Shown: positions 1 through 5,450 of the stretch, piece after piece
Layout: the number at the start of each line of letters is the position of its first letter
Position numbering within the stretch: position 1 is the first letter of the stretch
Assembly: GCA_030667765.1 (NCBI GenBank)
Contig: DAOUVF010000229.1
Span: 1 to 5,450 of the forward strand
Source: Bacteroides sp.
GTDB lineage: Bacteria; Bacteroidota; Bacteroidia; Bacteroidales; SM23-62
DNA length: 5,450 bases
Direction: 5' to 3'
Program-made: the position numbers and the translations under genes
Notes under the pieces: model-generated
Database searches by the model: none
What the model was told of the DNA's origin: nothing
The model's input: the letters and a program-made list of their open reading frames with translations, nothing else

Positions 1-56
1 AATCCCGGACATTACCATACGATAAAGGTTCCGGTGCCTATATGCTGGTCCTGGTC
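1..56. other. Sequence downstream of rmuC, no supported gene
   Basis: On the minus strand one frame is open from the rmuC stop to the window edge and contains ATGs at 18 and 12, which could be the first codons of a downstream gene. Only six codons are visible, so nothing can be identified. No terminator hairpin is evident here. Confidence 0.3.
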
Positions 57-1131
57 TTAATCCCCTGCCCTGGATTCAAAGTTATCCGGCAATTTCTTCT
101 TTGTCTTTGCTCCTAACTCTTCGATCCGTTGTGCTCTTCGGATCAGGTTGCCTTTCCCCTCAGAAAGTTTATTAATGGCATCATCATAACTCTTTTGTGT
201 AAGTTTCAGCCTGTTGCCCAGATCGTTCAGGTCAGACAGCAGGGCATAAAACTTATCCAGCAGATCCCCGCTCTGCCGGGCAATCTCAAGTGCATTCTTA
301 TTCTGGTGTTCCTGTCTCCACAGGCTGGTAATCATTTTCAGGGCAGCCAGCAGGTTAGTCGGGGAGATGAGCAGGATCCTCCTGTCGTAAGCGTAATTCC
401 AGATTTCCGGATCTTCCTTGATGGCCACCAGGTAAGCTGGTTCAACCGGCAGGAACATCATGATGAAATCGAGGGACTGAACCTGGTAGATATCAAGATA
501 ATTCTTATTGCTCAGTTCAGTTATGTGGTTCCTGATGGAATTAAGGTGTTCCTTCAGATACTTCTCCCTGGAAGGATGGCTGAACAATGTACTCACGGTC
601 TTTTACCAGACCGGATCTTTCCAATATACTTTCGAGGATCATTTCCCCCCAATTCCCCTGTGACTTGGAATCGCCTTTCAGTGCCCTGGTGAGGTTCTCA
701 GCATCCTCTGCGATTTTTTTATTCAATTCGGCGAGTCTCTTTACCTCTTCCTTCAGGCTGAAGCGCTGCTGGGCTTCCTTATCATATGCATCTCCAACCT
801 TTTTCTCGAAGTCCCGGATCTTTTCACCCAGAGGCTTCAGCAACTGGTCGAGATTTGACCTGTTCTGTTCCGTAAATTTTTTTGATTTCTCTTCAAGAAT
901 TTCGTTGGCCAGGTTTTTAAACTCAATCCTGAACCTATCCTGGAGGTTGCTGATATCAGTCTTCTGTTCTTCCAGTTTCTCCTTCAGGTTCTTATGATTG
1001 GTGGTGGCTACTGCCAGCTCCCTTGTCAAACGGATAACTTCTGCTTCCCTTTCCTTGATCTGCCTGTCCAGGGCAAGGTATACAATCCCCCCGCCTGCAA
1101 TCAATCCTATGACCAGGTATAAAACTTCCAT
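57..1131 (-). pseudogene. rmuC: RmuC-family DNA recombination protein, disrupted by an internal deletion and frameshift
   Basis: RmuC proteins are membrane-anchored coiled-coil proteins with a predicted PD-(D/E)XK nuclease fold; loss in E. coli raises inversion between short inverted repeats. The N-terminal piece (1131 to 541, 196 aa) has a membrane segment at about residues 3-19, a long charged coiled coil, and the family hallmark GNWGEMILE at 159-167, then EYIVQPSF. It then runs out of frame to a stop. The C-terminal piece continues in another frame from REKYLKEH and keeps the rest of the domain (SPTNLLAALK, WRQEHQNKNALEIA, KLSEGKGNL) to a TAA at 57. Family members carry about 45-55 residues between these points, including the RPDVV and DSK motifs that form the predicted active site; these are absent here. 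I start it at ATG 1131 because the membrane segment begins there; an in-frame TTG at 1170 is less likely. Either a true pseudogene or an assembly error. Family identity is secure. Confidence 0.85.
562..576 (-). other. Deletion/frameshift junction inside rmuC
   Basis: Reading the minus strand, codons for VQPSF end at about 571 in one frame, while codons for REKY begin at 569 in the next frame. The reading phase moves by +1 across the junction. If the missing segment was simply removed, its length must be 3n+2 bases, about 140-160 by comparison with remembered family members. No inserted sequence, target duplication or repeat is visible at the join. The exact breakpoint cannot be placed to the base without an intact relative. 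Confidence 0.7.
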
Positions 1132-1136
1132 AGGTT

Positions 1137-1167
1137 CAAAAATAAAACCATTATCTTTAGTAACCAA
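1137..1167 (-). promoter_or_regulatory. Candidate Bacteroidota-type promoter for rmuC
   Basis: On the minus strand, TATTTTTG (1144-1137) matches the -7 consensus TAnnTTTG exactly. A TTG at 1167-1165 lies 20 bases upstream, so the box centres are about 25 bases apart, as expected for the -33/-7 pair. Transcription would begin near 1131-1134, almost at the rmuC ATG, implying a very short or absent leader. This supports ATG 1131 over the upstream TTG at 1170. It is a motif match only, in AT-rich sequence. Confidence 0.4.
1152..1159 (+). promoter_or_regulatory. Weak candidate -7 box for the HAD nucleotidase gene
   Basis: TATCTTTA agrees with TAnnTTTG except at the last base. It would place the transcript start near 1166, leaving about 15 bases before the TTG at 1181. 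No convincing -33 TTG is found at the right spacing, so this is a low-confidence call in a short divergent region. Confidence 0.2.
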
Positions 1168-1180
1168 CAATCGAGTAAGA

Positions 1181-1873
1181 TTGAGCCCTTATAAACATAT
1201 TTTCTTTGACCTTGACCGAACCTTGTGGGATTTTGACCGTAATTCGGGTGAAACCATTAAGGAATTGTTCTTCAAATACCAGCTCGACAGATCCATTGAT
1301 GATCCGGAAGAATTTGTCCAGGTCTACCATGAGGTCAACCTGCAATTATGGAGCCTCTACCGCAAAGGCGAAATGACCAAGGATATACTGCGAACAAAAC
1401 GTTTCAGGATGAGCCTGGCCCATTTCGGGATCACGGATGATGAACTGGCCGAAAAAATCGGTGACGAATACCTTGATATCAGTCCCACGAAAACACTGCT
1501 CGTTCCCCATGCCCGGGAAATCCTCGACTACCTTCAACCCGGATACCGCTTACATATCATTACCAACGGATTCCTGACCACCCAGCAGATCAAGCTGAAA
1601 AATTGCCGGCTTAAGCAATACTTCCAGAGCCTTACCACATCAGAGGTTGTGGGACATAACAAACCCCGTCCGGAGATCTTTCATGAGGCCCTCAGTTCCG
1701 TTAATGCCCGTAAAAAAGAAAGCCTTATGATCGGCGACGACCTTGAAGTAGATATCCTCGGGGCCCGCAAATTCGGCATTGATCAGGTTTTTCTGAACCG
1801 CGACAGGGTCATTCACAATGATTCGGTAACCTACGAGTTTGATTCCCTGCTGGCATTGAAGGATATCCTGTAA
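1181..1873 (+). CDS. HAD-superfamily pyrimidine 5'-nucleotidase, YjjG/YfnB type
   Basis: This 230-aa protein matches the length of YjjG/YfnB nucleotidases (about 225 aa), cytosolic phosphatases that dephosphorylate pyrimidine nucleoside monophosphates and are thought to clear non-canonical ones. All four HAD motifs are present: motif I DLDRTLWDFD (nucleophile D10, acid/base D12), motif II ITNG (T128), motif III K161 in GHNKPRPEIF, and motif IV GDDLEVDILGA (G185, D186, D187). The helical cap lies between motifs I and II. The start is chosen at TTG 1181 because it gives MSPYKHIFFDLD, the normal family N-terminus. There is no ATG or GTG between it and an in-frame ATG at 1109, which would add 24 unmatched residues and overlap rmuC. 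The gene diverges from rmuC and converges on dnaB with 8 bases between stop codons. The subfamily is fairly secure; the exact substrate is inferred from relatives. Confidence 0.9.
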   Translation: MSPYKHIFFDLDRTLWDFDRNSGETIKELFFKYQLDRSIDDPEEFVQVYHEVNLQLWSLYRKGEMTKDILRTKRFRMSLAHFGITDDELAEKIGDEYLDISPTKTLLVPHAREILDYLQPGYRLHIITNGFLTTQQIKLKNCRLKQYFQSLTTSEVVGHNKPRPEIFHEALSSVNARKKESLMIGDDLEVDILGARKFGIDQVFLNRDRVIHNDSVTYEFDSLLALKDIL

Positions 1874-1875
1874 CA

Positions 1876-1891
1876 TCCTTATCAATAAGGA
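1876..1891. terminator. Weak hairpin between the convergent HAD and dnaB genes
   Basis: TCCTTA-TCAA-TAAGGA forms a 6-bp stem with a 4-base loop and overlaps the dnaB stop codon (1884-1882). It sits at the meeting point of two convergent genes, where a bidirectional terminator would be expected. It is AT-rich and lacks a clear T-run on either side, so it may not terminate transcription on its own. Confidence 0.25.
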
Positions 1892-3369
1892 AGGTCTGTA
1901 TTATCCTTAACCCCTTGCTGGTTCATTTTTGATCCGACGGTATATGCTCCGTTTGAATCGTCCTCCGGTAAAGGCTGCAATGCATCCAGTTCCACAAATT
2001 TGGCAGATTCATTCTTGAATTTCAATTGGACATCACCAATTGGGCCGTTCCGGTGTTTGGACAGGATGATATCGGCGATACCAACCAGGGAATTCCCCTG
2101 CTCATCTTCATAAATATCATACATCTCGGGACGGTGGATGAAAATGACAAGGTCTGCATCCTGTTCAATGGCCCCGGATTCCCTCAGGTCAGATAGTTGA
2201 GGTCGCTTGTTCCCCGACCTGAGCTCAACCGAACGGTTCAGCTGTGAAAGTGCAATGACCGGTACGTCCAGTTCCTTGGCAATGGCTTTCAGGGACCTGG
2301 ATATGCTGCTTACCTCCTGTTCCCGGCTCCCTTTTGAATCACCTGTACCTGTCATCAGCTGAAGGTAGTCAACGATGATCATTTCAATATTGTGCTGCAC
2401 TTTCAGGCGGCGGCACTTGGCCCGAAGCTCGAATATGGATATAGCCGGGGTATCATCAATAAATATGGGTGCCTCCACCAGGCTTTTGATCTTATAATCG
2501 AGTTGCTTCCATTCGTATTCTTCCAGCCGGCCGTTGCGTATGCGGTCAACAGGAAGTTCAGTCTCCGAAACGATCAACCTGGTCACCAGCTGAATGGATG
2601 ACATTTCCAGTGAGAAAATGGCAATCGGGCGTTTGTGCTCAACGGCAATACTCCTGCCCATGGACAGCGCAAAGGCCGTTTTTCCCATAGATGGCCTGGC
2701 TGCGATGATCACCAGGTCTGACTTTTGCCAGCCCGAGGTCAATCGGTCCAGCTTTGTAAAACCCGATGGTACCCCACTGAGGTTATCTTCCCTTTTTGCG
2801 GCTTCCTCAATCTGGTGAATGGCTTGTTTCACCAGGACATTAATCTTGGATATCTCCTTCTTGATATTGCCTTCTGCGATCTCAAAAAGATCACTTTCCG
2901 CCTGGTCCAGCAAATCATCCACATCCATGGTTTCATCATAGGCCTTCCGCTGGATATCTGAGGAAACCCTGATCAACTCTCTCTGTATGTATTTTTGCTG
3001 GATGATCCGGGCATGAAACTCCAGGTGGGCCGCCGAGGCTACCTTGCTGGTCAGCTGGGTAATATATAGCGGTCCCCCAACCTCTTCCAGTGAATTTCGT
3101 TTTTTCAGATCTTCGGTTACAGTCAGTATATCGATGGCCTTTTCCTCCATGGAAAGATCGACAATTGCCTTGTAGATCTTCTGGTGTGCATCCTTGTAGA
3201 AACTCTCCGGTTTCAGGATATCAAGAACGGATAGAACTGCATCCTTTTCAAGCATGATAGCACCCAGTACTGCCTCCTCCAGGTCGACCGCCTGGGGAGG
3301 TAATTTTCCATATTCTACATTCAGATTGCCCAGTTTCGGCGATGTATGTAAATTTCCTTTTAATGCCAT
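1882..3369 (-). CDS. dnaB: Replicative DNA helicase DnaB
   Basis: DnaB is the hexameric ATP-driven helicase that unwinds DNA at the replication fork and binds primase. The 495-aa protein has the N-terminal DnaB domain (from about residue 23, PPQAVDLEEAVLGA), a linker helix, and a RecA-like C-terminal domain. That domain shows Walker A RPSMGKT (225-231, K230), the catalytic SLEM glutamate (E255), Walker B MIIVDYLQLM (330-339), ALSQLNR (372-378), DLRESGAIEQDAD (394-406) and the conserved KHRNGP (438-443). No intein interrupts these motifs, although dnaB is a common intein site. An in-frame ATG at 3450 would add 27 residues without DnaB similarity; I chose 3369 because MALKGN fits the family and a -7 promoter box lies just upstream. 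The C-terminus is an acidic, glycine- and asparagine-containing tail ending DLPY. The gene is divergent from ispE and looks monocistronic. Confidence 0.97.
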   Translation of the reverse strand: MALKGNLHTSPKLGNLNVEYGKLPPQAVDLEEAVLGAIMLEKDAVLSVLDILKPESFYKDAHQKIYKAIVDLSMEEKAIDILTVTEDLKKRNSLEEVGGPLYITQLTSKVASAAHLEFHARIIQQKYIQRELIRVSSDIQRKAYDETMDVDDLLDQAESDLFEIAEGNIKKEISKINVLVKQAIHQIEEAAKREDNLSGVPSGFTKLDRLTSGWQKSDLVIIAARPSMGKTAFALSMGRSIAVEHKRPIAIFSLEMSSIQLVTRLIVSETELPVDRIRNGRLEEYEWKQLDYKIKSLVEAPIFIDDTPAISIFELRAKCRRLKVQHNIEMIIVDYLQLMTGTGDSKGSREQEVSSISRSLKAIAKELDVPVIALSQLNRSVELRSGNKRPQLSDLRESGAIEQDADLVIFIHRPEMYDIYEDEQGNSLVGIADIILSKHRNGPIGDVQLKFKNESAKFVELDALQPLPEDDSNGAYTVGSKMNQQGVKDNTDLPY

Positions 3370-3392
3370 AAGAATTACCCAAATTAGGAATT

Positions 3393-3400
3393 CAAAGGTA
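3393..3400 (-). promoter_or_regulatory. Candidate -7 promoter box for dnaB
   Basis: On the minus strand this reads TACCTTTG, an exact match to the Bacteroidota -7 consensus TAnnTTTG. A start about 6 bases downstream gives a leader near 20 nt before ATG 3369. No TTG is present at the expected -33 spacing, so only half of the promoter is supported. Its position inside the longer in-frame extension argues that translation does not begin at 3450. Confidence 0.35.
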
Positions 3401-3492
3401 TGAAATGAGCCTGCTCCGGAAGGTCCCTCAGGCAGTCCATTTTTAAACATCCCTCTGAATCTTATTAACGCAAGCTGTTAAAAATTAATCTG

Positions 3493-3500
3493 TACCTTTA
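3493..3500 (+). promoter_or_regulatory. Weak candidate -7 box for ispE
   Basis: TACCTTTA differs from TAnnTTTG only in the final base and lies 57 bases before the ispE ATG. It would give a leader of about 50 nt. No good -33 TTG is found 19-21 bases upstream, so the call is tentative. Confidence 0.22.
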
Positions 3501-3557
3501 TATATGGTGATTGCCGCCATTTCTCATTGTCCATTCAGAAGAAATTATTAACAATTC

Positions 3558-4382
3558 ATGATCGTCTTTCCCAATGCAAAGATAAACCTTGGATTAAGGA
3601 TACTCAGAAAAAGGCCTGATGGATTTCATGACCTGGAATCAGCCTTCCTGCCGGTCGGATTAACGGATATGCTGGAAATAGTACCTGCCGCAGGGGACAA
3701 TCCCGGCAAATCTGACAGGCTCACCCTGACGGGGATTCCCCTGGAAGCCACGGATAATAATTTATGTATTCGGGCCTTCCGGCTCCTGAGGGAAAGACAT
3801 GGGATACCCGATGTAAACCTGCATTTGCACAAAAGGATCCCCACAGGAGCTGGTCTGGGAGGCGGATCATCCGATGCTGCATTTACCCTGAGGGCATTAA
3901 ATGAAATGTTCGGCTTAAGCCTGGATGTGCCTGTACTGATGGAATATGCCTCAATGATCGGGAGTGATTGTCCCTTTTTTATCGTCAACGAACCAAGCCT
4001 GGCTACCGGACGTGGTGAACACCTGGAGCCCCTGTCCCTTGATCTTTCCGGATATACGATCATCCTTGTCCTGCCCGGGATCACCATAGATACCGCCTTG
4101 GCCTATAAAATGATCAGTCCCGGGATAAAAGATCAACCGGTAAAAGAGGTACTGAGGCTTGCTCCGGAGGAATGGCGTGGTCGCCTGGTCAATCATTTTG
4201 AGGTACCCGTCTTTCAGAAATACCCTGAAATCGACGGTGTTAAACAGGCTTTATATGCAGCCGGTGCCGTCTATGCATCCATGACAGGAAGCGGTTCTGC
4301 TGTATTCGGCCTCTTCAGGGAAAGTCCCGTGTTACAACCTGAGATAAGCCGGCACCCATTGCATATTGAACGGTTTTCCTGA
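3558..4382 (+). CDS. ispE: 4-diphosphocytidyl-2-C-methyl-D-erythritol kinase (IspE)
   Basis: IspE is the cytosolic GHMP-family kinase of the MEP pathway. It phosphorylates the 2-hydroxyl of CDP-methylerythritol with ATP, on the way to isopentenyl diphosphate. The 274-aa protein is of normal length. Motif 1 is PNAKINLGLRI near the N-terminus (K8 is the expected catalytic/substrate lysine). The ATP-binding glycine-rich motif PTGAGLGGGSSDAA spans 95-108. The catalytic aspartate is D137 in GSDCPFF, and the C-terminal GHMP motif is MTGSGSAVFGLF (242-253). The ATG at 3558 places motif 1 at the usual distance from the N-terminus; there is no clear Shine-Dalgarno, only A-rich sequence, as is common in Bacteroidota. 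The gene is divergent from dnaB and ends 13 bases from the convergent carrier-protein gene, so it is probably transcribed alone. No key residue is missing. Confidence 0.96.
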   Translation: MIVFPNAKINLGLRILRKRPDGFHDLESAFLPVGLTDMLEIVPAAGDNPGKSDRLTLTGIPLEATDNNLCIRAFRLLRERHGIPDVNLHLHKRIPTGAGLGGGSSDAAFTLRALNEMFGLSLDVPVLMEYASMIGSDCPFFIVNEPSLATGRGEHLEPLSLDLSGYTIILVLPGITIDTALAYKMISPGIKDQPVKEVLRLAPEEWRGRLVNHFEVPVFQKYPEIDGVKQALYAAGAVYASMTGSGSAVFGLFRESPVLQPEISRHPLHIERFS

Positions 4383-4395
4383 GCGGAATGCCAGG
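4378..4395. terminator. Weak hairpin between convergent ispE and the biotin carrier gene
   Basis: CCTG-A-GC-GGAAT-GC-CAGG can fold into a 6-bp stem with a one-base bulge and a 5-base loop. It spans the ispE stop codon and the 13-bp gap between convergent genes. A T-run is lacking on the ispE side; on the minus strand a short AAAACCG follows, not a T-run. Position rather than strength is the reason for noting it. Confidence 0.2.
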
Positions 4396-4806
4396 TTAAG
4401 CCATTTCCAGCATCAGATGATCCTTGGCTACTCTTTCCCCTTCCTTTACCTTGATGGATTTTACCTTGCCATCGATATTGAAAAGGATCTTGTTCTTCAT
4501 TTTCATGGCTTCCAGGAGCAGGATGGGATCACCCTTTTTCACTTCCTGTCCGACCTTGGTGTAAACTTTAACAATGGTACCGGGTATGATGGAAGTGATC
4601 TTTTTGGGATTGGGACTTTCCCAGGTCTTCCTTTTCTCAAATTTTGTATTATACCTTGTGCGGTATTTATCACCATCAATGATCAGTGTCTTACATCTTG
4701 CCTTTTTATCACCACAATCCCCGTTGTTATCCATATTGGTTGAGGATGTCTTTGTGGCTGCCTTGGTACCTGGACTTGTACCCGCTGATTTTTTGGTTAC
4801 TGCCAT
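4396..4806 (-). CDS. Biotin carboxyl carrier protein of an acyl-CoA carboxylase
   Basis: This small carrier (136 aa) holds covalently bound biotin and shuttles carboxybiotin from a biotin carboxylase to the carboxyltransferase. The C-terminal biotinyl domain (about 68-136) carries the biotinylation motif EAMKM at 99-103, with K102 as the acceptor, preceded by IIPGTIVKV and followed by a GKVKSIKVKEGERV strand pair. The N-terminal 25 residues are rich in Lys, Thr, Ser and Ala and look like a flexible linker; a CGDKKARC stretch (C31, C38) follows. Its ATG lies 11 bases after the stop of the carboxyltransferase gene, so the two are almost surely co-transcribed, and it is the last gene of that unit. 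It could serve a propionyl-CoA-type carboxylase or a methylmalonyl-CoA decarboxylase; the carrier itself does not decide this. No fatty-acid-type accB/accC pair is adjacent. Confidence 0.92.
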   Translation of the reverse strand: MAVTKKSAGTSPGTKAATKTSSTNMDNNGDCGDKKARCKTLIIDGDKYRTRYNTKFEKRKTWESPNPKKITSIIPGTIVKVYTKVGQEVKKGDPILLLEAMKMKNKILFNIDGKVKSIKVKEGERVAKDHLMLEMA

Positions 4807-4817
4807 CTGAGCTGGTT

Positions 4818-5450
4818 TTAAAAGGGTGGAATACCGTGTTTTTTCTGAGGAAGATATACTGCCTTATTGCCTGCCACTTCAATGGCATGCAGCAGGTGTT
4901 TCCTGGTGTCCTTGGGCTCGATCACTGAATCGATATACCCCTTGGCTGCAGCAACATATGGATTGGCAAACTTATCCTTGTATTCCTTCACCTTTTGCTT
5001 CCTGACCTTATCAGGATCCTCTGCCATAGCTATTTCTCTCCTGAAGATGATATTGGCTGCACCCTCCGGTCCCATTACAGCAATCTCAGCACCCGGCCAT
5101 GCAAAAACAAAATCAGCCCTGAGATGCCTGGAAGCCATGGCAATATAGCCTCCGCCATAGGCTTTCCTTATAATGACGGTCATTTTGGGAACAGTTGCCT
5201 CACTATATGCATAAAGCAGCTTGGCACCGTGCCTTATGACCCCGGCATGTTCCTGGTCCACCCCCGGAAGATAACCGGGCAGGTCAACCAGGGTTACAAT
5301 GGGTATATTGAATGCATCGCAAAAACGGATGAACCTGGCTGACTTATCGGATGAATCCACATCAAGCACACCGGCCAGTACCAGGGGCTGGTTACATACA
5401 AAGCCTACGGTCTCTCCTTTCATCCTGCCAAACCCTATGACTATGTTTGC
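4818..5450 (-). CDS. Acyl-CoA carboxylase beta (carboxyltransferase) subunit, PccB/MmdA type, C-terminal part
   Basis: The subunit transfers the carboxyl group between carboxybiotin and an acyl-CoA, most likely the propionyl-CoA/methylmalonyl-CoA pair. Only the last 210 residues are in the window; the frame is open to the right edge (ANIVIGFGR precedes the first in-window Met), so the N-terminal half of this roughly 510-aa protein is missing. Visible marks of the C-terminal crotonase-like domain are VLAGVLDVDSSDKSARF, the FCDAFNIPIVTLVDLPGYLPG stretch (44-63), HGAKLLYAY, the oxyanion-hole segment RKAYGGGYIAMAS (95-107), and AEIAVMGPEGAANI (111-124). Residue I103 occupies the position known to affect acyl-CoA choice in streptomycete homologues (Asp in PccB, Ile in AccB). 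The C-terminus KKHGIPPF resembles the usual KKHGNIPL. The biotin carrier gene follows by 11 bases. The family is certain; propionyl-CoA carboxylase versus methylmalonyl-CoA decarboxylase is undecided. Confidence 0.93.
   Translation of the reverse strand, partial: ANIVIGFGRMKGETVGFVCNQPLVLAGVLDVDSSDKSARFIRFCDAFNIPIVTLVDLPGYLPGVDQEHAGVIRHGAKLLYAYSEATVPKMTVIIRKAYGGGYIAMASRHLRADFVFAWPGAEIAVMGPEGAANIIFRREIAMAEDPDKVRKQKVKEYKDKFANPYVAAAKGYIDSVIEPKDTRKHLLHAIEVAGNKAVYLPQKKHGIPPF

Larger units (their letters stand above)
3370..3557. other. Divergent intergenic region between dnaB and ispE
   Basis: This 188-bp region holds upstream sequences for both genes. It contains the dnaB -7 box, a GC-richer patch at about 3408-3437, a short inverted repeat TTAAC-N7-GTTAA at 3465-3481, and the weak ispE -7 candidate at 3493-3500. 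No DnaA-box cluster, riboswitch, tRNA or convincing small gene was seen in it. Confidence 0.6.

Noticed and set aside
594..596. GTG at 596-594 as a real start for a separate C-terminal RmuC protein
   Set aside because: The fragment begins in the middle of the RmuC domain and overlaps the upstream fragment in another frame; it is best explained as the back half of a broken gene.
129..692. Plus-strand open frame of 187 codons opposite rmuC
   Set aside because: It is antisense to clearly recognisable RmuC sequence, spans the deletion junction by chance and shows no recognisable domain.
587..997. Plus-strand open frame of 136 codons, rich in Ser and Phe
   Set aside because: This composition is the typical reverse image of a Lys/Glu-rich coiled coil, here the RmuC coiled coil.
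3405..3446. Plus-strand 13-codon ORF (MSLLRKVPQAVHF) between dnaB and ispE
   Set aside because: It is too short to tell from chance, has no supporting ribosome site, and lies far from the ispE start.
3465..3481. Inverted repeat TTAAC-N7-GTTAA as an operator or terminator
   Set aside because: A 5-bp AT-rich repeat is expected by chance in such intergenic DNA and no second copy was found.
3626..4087. Minus-strand open frame of 153 codons inside ispE
   Set aside because: It lies antisense to conserved IspE motifs and has a Pro/Arg/Ser-rich composition without any recognisable family.
1..5450. Search for a mobile element, CRISPR array, tRNA, defence or other novel system
   Set aside because: All larger coding regions match known housekeeping families and intergenic gaps are short; no repeat array, transposase, integrase or unfamiliar gene cluster was seen.

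Overview
The window looks like ordinary chromosomal housekeeping DNA from a member of the Bacteroidota, most likely Bacteroidia. Three things suggest this. The DnaB, IspE and acyl-CoA carboxylase proteins read like Bacteroidota versions. Start codons lack clear Shine-Dalgarno sequences. Upstream regions carry matches to the Bacteroidota -7 promoter box TAnnTTTG. An intact MEP-pathway gene (ispE) fits Bacteroidia better than the mevalonate-using flavobacteria. I could not run database searches, so the lineage is an inference.

Layout, left to right. Positions 57-1131 (minus) hold rmuC, which is broken: about 50 codons of the nuclease core are missing and the two halves are in different frames. 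Back to back with it, 1181-1873 (plus) encodes a YjjG/YfnB-type HAD nucleotidase that apparently starts at TTG. It converges, with an 8-bp gap, on dnaB (1882-3369, minus), the replicative helicase. A 188-bp divergent intergenic region (3370-3557) separates dnaB from ispE (3558-4382, plus), a kinase of isoprenoid precursor synthesis. ispE converges, with a 13-bp gap, on a two-gene minus-strand unit: a biotin carboxyl carrier protein (4396-4806), preceded by the carboxyltransferase beta subunit of an acyl-CoA carboxylase (4818 to beyond 5450), whose N-terminus lies outside the window.

The last two genes act together: the carrier brings carboxybiotin to the carboxyltransferase. The biotin carboxylase they need is not in the window. 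The other genes share no obvious pathway, although rmuC, the HAD house-cleaning nucleotidase and dnaB all touch DNA replication or integrity. I see no mobile element, CRISPR array, tRNA, rRNA or defence system, and no evidence for a new multi-gene system. The points most worth checking are the rmuC deletion, the Ile at the specificity position of the carboxyltransferase, and the SSB-like tail of DnaB.
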